Shown here: in pieces, positions 59,073 to 64,000 of the stretch
Position numbering within the stretch: the stretch's first letter is position 1
Layout of the letters: the number at the start of each line of letters is the position of its first letter
Assembly: GCA_017607445.1 (NCBI GenBank)
Contig: JAEVHH010000003.1
Span: 1,426,001-1,490,000, forward strand
Direction: 5' to 3'
DNA length: 64,000 bases
Source: Histoplasma ohiense
Lineage: Eukaryota > Ascomycota > Eurotiomycetes > Onygenales > Ajellomycetaceae
Made by a program: the position numbers and the translations under genes
The notes under the pieces: model-generated
Databases searched by the model: none
Seen by the model: the letters and a program-made list of their open reading frames with translations, nothing else
What the model was told of the DNA's origin: nothing

Positions 59073-59103
<31 letters not shown>

Positions 59104-59843
59104 TCTATTAAGCTTACTGTGTAAACATAACTTCCCTAATATCATTTTACAGTCCATCCACAGCATTTCTTTTACCTGTGCGTAAACTAATTGATAGAAG
59201 AAAACCTCTGCCTCTCCTTCCCATACACCCCTTTCCAATCCACAGTTTCGGTTTTGATTTAATTTTTTTTATGCCTCTTTCCTTCATGCTTCTTCATTTT
59301 CAAACCCACCAAAGAAGAAAAAAAAGGAAATTTCGTTGAAGGGTAATACCAACAATACAACAATACAAAGACGAAACCCGCGCCGCCAGTTCCCTGATCC
59401 ACACAACCCCTTCATAAGTGGAGTAACCCAAAGTCCAAGTGCAGGTACTCGGATTGAAACATTCATGATTTTCCCCGTTGAAAATGCGTCTTAGTCTTTC
59501 GGACTTTGCCATGCCATATATGCATGAATTGGGACGGGAAATCCGCAACTAAGAAGTGAATTTCGTGTGTTGAGTTTGTGCTATTCACCATGGATCCTGC
59601 CGTAGAAGCTGTTGCATGGATCATTGGTTGTTTCGAGACTCGCTCCTGCTGCTTGCACAGTACATCCGGGATGATATGTAAAAGTGATAAAAAAAAAAGG
59701 GAAAAGTGGACATATCTTATATCGAGATATGAAGATAAAACCAAACAACCAGCGTGCAGTCCGCGAAACTTTTTTTTTTTTAGCAAGGCCTCATACACGG
59801 CGTGCAAAACTAACCTTTGTTTTGCACCTACCTCCACATACCT
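56187..59843. other. Long intergenic region, no recognised gene
   Basis: It contains the protease promoter (TATATAA-like sequence at about 56,310), AAAT and AAT microsatellites (57,264-57,336), TACGGAGTAC palindromes at about 57,592 and 58,295-58,318, and a CTTG repeat at 59,074-59,102. An open frame at 57,392-57,745 (-, 117 codons) has unremarkable composition and no known domain. I do not call it a gene. Confidence 0.5.
57291..57336. repeat. AAT trinucleotide microsatellite
   Basis: About 15 AAT units following an AAAT tract. Confidence 0.9.
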
Positions 59844-62060
59844 TCAGAACGCACCTACTCCCCGAACTCGCTTGATCGCCCCCATAAACCCCTTTATCCA
59901 ACTGAGCCTTCCGGGGTTGACTCCAATCGCGCCTTCCGCCATGTCTCCCGTCACTGGATCATGCCAACATCCATCTTGCGGGTTAACTGCGCCGTATATA
60001 GCCGTGTTTTGGTTTCTGCGGATGCCGTCAAGCCAAGTTTGGCACACCTCCGCAGAATCAAGGAGGACATTCGTTTCTTGAGAGTGGAAAATCGACTGTG
60101 TATCAAGATTCGCATTCCCTAGAAAACTGCGTTGTTAACAAACGAAACCGGACTGATGCCGCTTCACATTTCACATTTTCATAGTTCTCACCTTGAATCG
60201 CGACGTGCTGGTCGATAATCATCAGTTTTATATGACAGCTCCGTTTTTTGAACTTATTATGAATAGGTCTCGTTTGATCCTTCGCCACATAGTTGTATAT
60301 CTGGAGCCGTGATTTTTCCTTTTCGGATTTGAGCGAGTTGTATAGGCGATTTGATATCATTTCGTTGATGCCGTTTTGGAAGGGAAGAAGCTGTCCCGGA
60401 TCGTTGTATCCTAAGGTAAGATAGCAGGTCACCACAACCCCTCGACGAACAGCATTAAGGATGGGCTCTAGCAAGCATTCTGCATTCAAATTTGGGGTTT
60501 GAATGAAAATAGACTTTTGAGCGTTGCGGATAGATGAAAGGAATGCCACGTTTTGAGGTGTATAAAGACTCGAATGATTCAAGGCTGGCTCCTGAAGTTA
60601 GATGCGGAAAAAAAAAAAGTCTCTTCACTTCATAGTTCAAACCTACCAGGCCATGGCTCTCGACATACCAGCGCCATTGGGAATGGATTATGGGGTGCAT
60701 GCAGGATGTAAGGTGTCATTTCATCCTGGTCAGACGACTCGAGGGCATCGCCTGTCACATCAGGGCGTTTAATAACATCTACATTGGGTGAGCGAGGTAA
60801 ATAAACAAACCGTAGACATGGCTTAATATATGTATACGTACTCAAGTAGCGAGTGACGCTTTCGACTTTATTCTCGGAATTTCGGGGTCTGAGGCATGCC
60901 TGGATACATGCGGCTTCCGACTCAATATCGGGCTGATATTCTTCGCGGTCGCAACCAAGCTCGTTCCGCTTTTCTATTTCCTCCGATCGAATACTTCAAG
61001 AAAACAGCCACTAACGTGTTAAGCCCGGCAAAATAACAAGCAATTAGAGGATGAGATCAGATGGCCGTACCTTTCTTGTGGGACGGTATACACCTCTTTC
61101 TCGGGGGATTTTTGCGCAGCAGGATTAGCAAAAGTGGGCGGTTGGCCCAACGCCGCTGGCGAATTAACCATGGGAAGCATCGGTCTCAACTTGGAATTCC
61201 ATTGGATAATGGCCATATCGTAGATAGAATCGACGATAGGGCCTTCCAGTCGAACCATCATTTCCAAATTATCGTTGTCCTAAAACAAGTTTAGAAAAGA
61301 AGAGAGATATATATATATCAGAGACGAGCTGATTTAACGCCTGGTAAATCAATATTGGGAGAAAGAAACAAAAGAAATGCACCCGTATCACCAGTGGCTA
61401 ACCTGAATGTTGCTGCTTTGAAGCAGTGCTACCCTCCGATCCACTACCATGAATTTTGAATGGAATGTCCCTAGAATGGGCTGATGATAATTCATCGCCT
61501 CGAGCTCAAGGTTTGGAATATGTTCTGGAGGAGGCAGTTGCACATGGACATCGGTGGCGGCTTGGGGATAAACGAGCTGGCGACTGTTGATGATCTATCT
61601 CCGTTGTTAGGCGTCACAAAGCGTTTTTGCAGCAATGCAATACGGGATAAAATCACTTCAGCTTAGCCTAACCTGTTTCAAATGTGCGCGATCATACATG
61701 ATCTTAACAACCACTTTGGCGGTGCCCCGTCTACCAGCGCGAACGGAGAGCTCCTTGAGAGCGTCCGTGATGATTGTCGAGCAACGGGATGAAACCCAGA
61801 AGTTTGTGGCCAAGAACACCTCTTGCTCCGCGCGAACTATACAGTTTGCCATATGGCGACAGATATCTGGAGTTGGAGCAATGATAGTCAAAGGCACAAC
61901 ACCAGAGCTCCCTAGCAATGCCGGGGAAGCACACCCGGCCATCGGGTTGCGGTCCAGAGTACAGAGCACATCGTGATATATCTGGTACGAAGATTGCAGA
62001 GTTAGAACGTTCCTGTTAGAAGGGGGAAAAACCCTCCTAATGATAATAATAATAATAATA

Positions 62061-62107
<47 letters not shown>

Positions 62108-62576
62108 AATTCGAGCAAAAAAAAAAATTGAATTGATCTTCCACGGTTCTCCATACTTGAAGGAAAAGATCGCTGGGCCTTTTGGCGCCCCATTTCCCGC
62201 ACAGATATGCCTGCTGCAGGTCAAGCTGTCCAATTCCCCTATGCCTTTCGCCGCGCTGGCATCTCCCGCACAGACCATTGCGGGGCTTGAATAGCCGGTG
62301 GATAATATCACGAGGGATGCTTTCAGGGTTATCGGCAAGCTCCGAAGTCACATTCGAACCGTCCCGGCAAAGCTCGTATGTCCACTCCGAGAACATGTCG
62401 TCGCAGGACCAGTGCACACTGGTAGGACGCGCCAGCAGCAGTGCAAAGACAAGGGAGCAGAAGCTTAAGAGAGCAGCGAACCCCGCCACCGAGAGGCTTA
62501 CCAACCCGATCTGGAGCTGGAACAATCCCCAAGGAAAGGAAGAGAAAGGAAACGAGAGATACATTCTCAGCGGCAT
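59844..62576 (-). CDS. Membrane-anchored phospholipase D-superfamily protein (two HKD motifs)
   Basis: Eight exons: 62576-62157, 61981-61673, 61594-61403, 61279-61071, 60993-60842, 60778-60647, 60584-60192 and 60118-59844, giving about 693 residues with phase kept at each junction. A hydrophobic helix near residues 20-50 (LVSLSVAGFAALLSFCSLVFALLL) suggests an N-terminal anchor. The first catalytic motif is FHSKFMVVD (His288, Lys290, Asp295) and the second CHIKLMIID (His589, Lys591, Asp596), each HxKx4D. Paired HKD motifs form the active site of PLD-type phosphodiesterases and phosphatidyltransferases; the substrate here (phospholipid or nucleic acid) is not settled by sequence. YTPQN and NYVAKDQTRPIHNKFKKR around the second motif are typical of a fungal subgroup. 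Intron 1 is filled by an ATG/ATC microsatellite. Exon 7 starts at a third AG (CCAG), chosen on phase. Confidence 0.88.
62043..62107. repeat. ATA/ATG trinucleotide microsatellite in PLD intron 1
   Basis: Six or so ATA units, then about 14 ATG units, inside a 175-bp intron (62,156-61,982). Confidence 0.9.
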
Positions 62577-63367
62577 CAACGGTTGGGGTGGAGGGAAGGT
62601 GCGGAAGAGAGGGAGGTTGCGGGAAGTGACTGGTACAGCATCTCGCCCCGGGTCACTCTCTCCAAAATACCAAACCCCCGGAAACAGGTACTCTCAAGGG
62701 AACTTAGAGGCATTGAATGAATCGCCCGATGTTCATATCAAGTTCTGATGGTTAGTGACGTTGGAGTTGGAGAGTTGGAGAGTTGGATATAGTTAGTTAG
62801 TTGAATGCTGCTCAACGTCATTCTTTGTAAGCAGTCAAGGAGCTCCAGCCACTGCGGACACCAGCCACAGCCACCTCCAAGCCGCGGCGACTGTTGGCGG
62901 CCTCTGGTTGGGTCGTTGGGCCGAGGTCCCCACCAGCCTCTCGGCACTAGGCCAGGAACCGCCTAGCGCCACCCCCGCGTTCCCCGGCACCGGCTGTAGC
63001 AGTCGCTGACTCAGCCTCTCCCCTCGATCCAAAGCTTCATCTTCATCTTCTTCTTCTTCTTCTTCTTCTTCTTCTTTCCTCTTCCTCTTCATCTTCATCT
63101 TGCTCTGTATCACCTCGTCTCTTCTCTCTCCTCCTTTCTCTTCGATCGTATATACATATATATACATTGCTTTGGTCATCCACCCCGTTCTGCCGCGCGT
63201 CTGCTAGGCGCGTCTGTTATCTAGGAGGATAGAGCTTGCTGGTGGTCGCCGCTGTTAAGCAGCACGACATATATATATATATATATATATAGATATATAT
63301 ATAAAATGTGATACTTACCTGCATATTTCCGGCGTGATGTCTTCGTATGCTGATGTGTACCATTGTC
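62577..63367. other. Divergent promoter region (PLD-like / TPP enzyme)
   Basis: About 790 bp between two divergent starts. It holds a CTT microsatellite (63,037-63,076) and an AT microsatellite (63,268-63,302). An open frame on the minus strand across the CTT tract is low-complexity. Confidence 0.6.
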
Positions 63368-64000
63368 ATGGTTTCCAACAGGGTGTACACTGCGTCCTTT
63401 GCGTTCTTCGAGGCGCTTTGGGAGGTTGGTTTTCCCACCATTCCACCCCCCATTGCATCTCCTTTTGATACTGGTATTTTATTAACCATTCCCTGCAGGC
63501 CGGGGTCACCCACGTCTTCGTCAATCTAGGCTCGGACCATCCCTCGATCTTGGAAGCCATTGTCAAGGGCCAGAATGAGAAAAGAGGCCAATTTCCCAGT
63601 ATCATGACATGTCCCAATGAGGTAAGGTTGTTTTGAAACAGCTTCATCTTCTTCCTATATGCGCGGCTATCGTCGGGGCATGCAAACTCTTTTGGGAAAA
63701 AAGAAAAAACAAGTCTAACTTCGCTTGCCTCAAATAACGAATGGACTGCTGATTGCCCGCGCTTGAGTTCAGATGGTGGCATTGTCCATGGCCGATGGGT
63801 ACGCTCGCCTTACCGGCAAGCCCCAGTGCGTCATCGTCCATGTCGACGTGGGCACTCAGGGGCTGGGTGCTGCCGTCCACAATGCTTCCTGTGGACGTGC
63901 GCCGGTCTTGATTTTTGCCGGCCTATCTCCGTTTACGCTAGAGGGCGAGATGCGGGGCTCCCGCACGGAGTATATCCATTGGATCCAGGATGTCCCGGAC
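63368..64000 (+). CDS. Thiamine-diphosphate enzyme, acetolactate-synthase-like (partial, runs off the window)
   Basis: Exons 63368-63424, 63499-63621 and 63773 to the window end are in phase. The protein begins MVSNRVYTASFAFFEALWEA and continues GVTHVFVNLGSDHPSILEAI, then CPNEMVALSMADGYARLTGK with the Glu that activates the thiamine ring, then VIVHVDVGTQGLGAAVHNAS. This is the N-terminal pyrimidine-binding domain of the acetolactate synthase / benzoylformate decarboxylase group. The real reaction cannot be told from the first 135 residues. In-frame ATGs at 63347 and 63353 are alternative starts. It is divergent from the PLD-like gene. Confidence 0.88.

Noticed and set aside
54562..64000. Secondary-metabolite gene cluster (protease, PLD-like, TPP enzyme)
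   Set aside because: No backbone enzyme, transporter or pathway regulator is present, and intergenic distances are long.

Overview
The window is nuclear DNA of a filamentous ascomycete. Genes carry several short GT-AG introns, intergenic DNA is long and rich in microsatellites, and a class V and a class VII chitin synthase with myosin-like domains lie head to head. The chitin synthases, the KH protein, the fungal deaminase-fold protein and the decayed chromovirus together suggest Onygenales, most likely Ajellomycetaceae (Blastomyces, Histoplasma, Emmonsia group). The genus is an inference. All exon models below were assembled by eye from splice sites, phase and family similarity.

Layout. 1.4-2.3 kb: hemerythrin-like (HHE) protein (+). 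2.8-4.0 kb: SDT1-type pyrimidine 5'-nucleotidase (-), convergent with it. 4.7-7.2 kb: large disordered protein of unknown function (+). 7.3-11.8 kb: gene-poor, with an LTR fragment. 11.8-15.2 kb: multi-KH RNA-binding protein (+). 16.7-18.7 kb: OTT_1508-like nucleic-acid deaminase homologue (-). 20.4-26.3 kb: class V chitin synthase (-). 28.9-45.3 kb: nested transposons. 47.3-52.8 kb: class VII chitin synthase (+). 54.6-56.2 kb: secreted subtilisin-like protease with a DPKPK repeat tail (-). 59.8-62.6 kb: membrane-anchored phospholipase D-superfamily protein (-). 63.4 kb to the end: start of a thiamine-diphosphate enzyme (+), cut by the window edge.

The transposon block is the most unusual part. 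The outermost layer looks like a TIR DNA element (about 28,905-45,297). Into it went a chromodomain-bearing Gypsy retrotransposon (29,450-43,556; 534-bp LTRs; CTCTA target duplication), now heavily C-to-T/G-to-A mutated with nearly all in-frame stops TGA. Inside that is a young GC-rich Gypsy element on the opposite strand (34,490-42,492; apparently identical 146-bp LTRs; AGCA target duplication). The young element has a textbook -1 frameshift signal between gag and pol. Between pol and its 3' LTR it carries a spliced accessory gene in antisense orientation, encoding a Cys-rich DUF3716-like motif. A SINE-like tRNA-derived element and an inverted chromovirus fragment complete the block, which stretches the spacer between the two chitin synthase genes to 20,993 bp.

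Biologically, the two chitin synthases act together in polarized cell-wall synthesis, and in many fungi they share one divergent promoter. Here that promoter has been pulled apart. The other genes look like ordinary housekeeping or secretory genes with no sign of a biosynthetic cluster.
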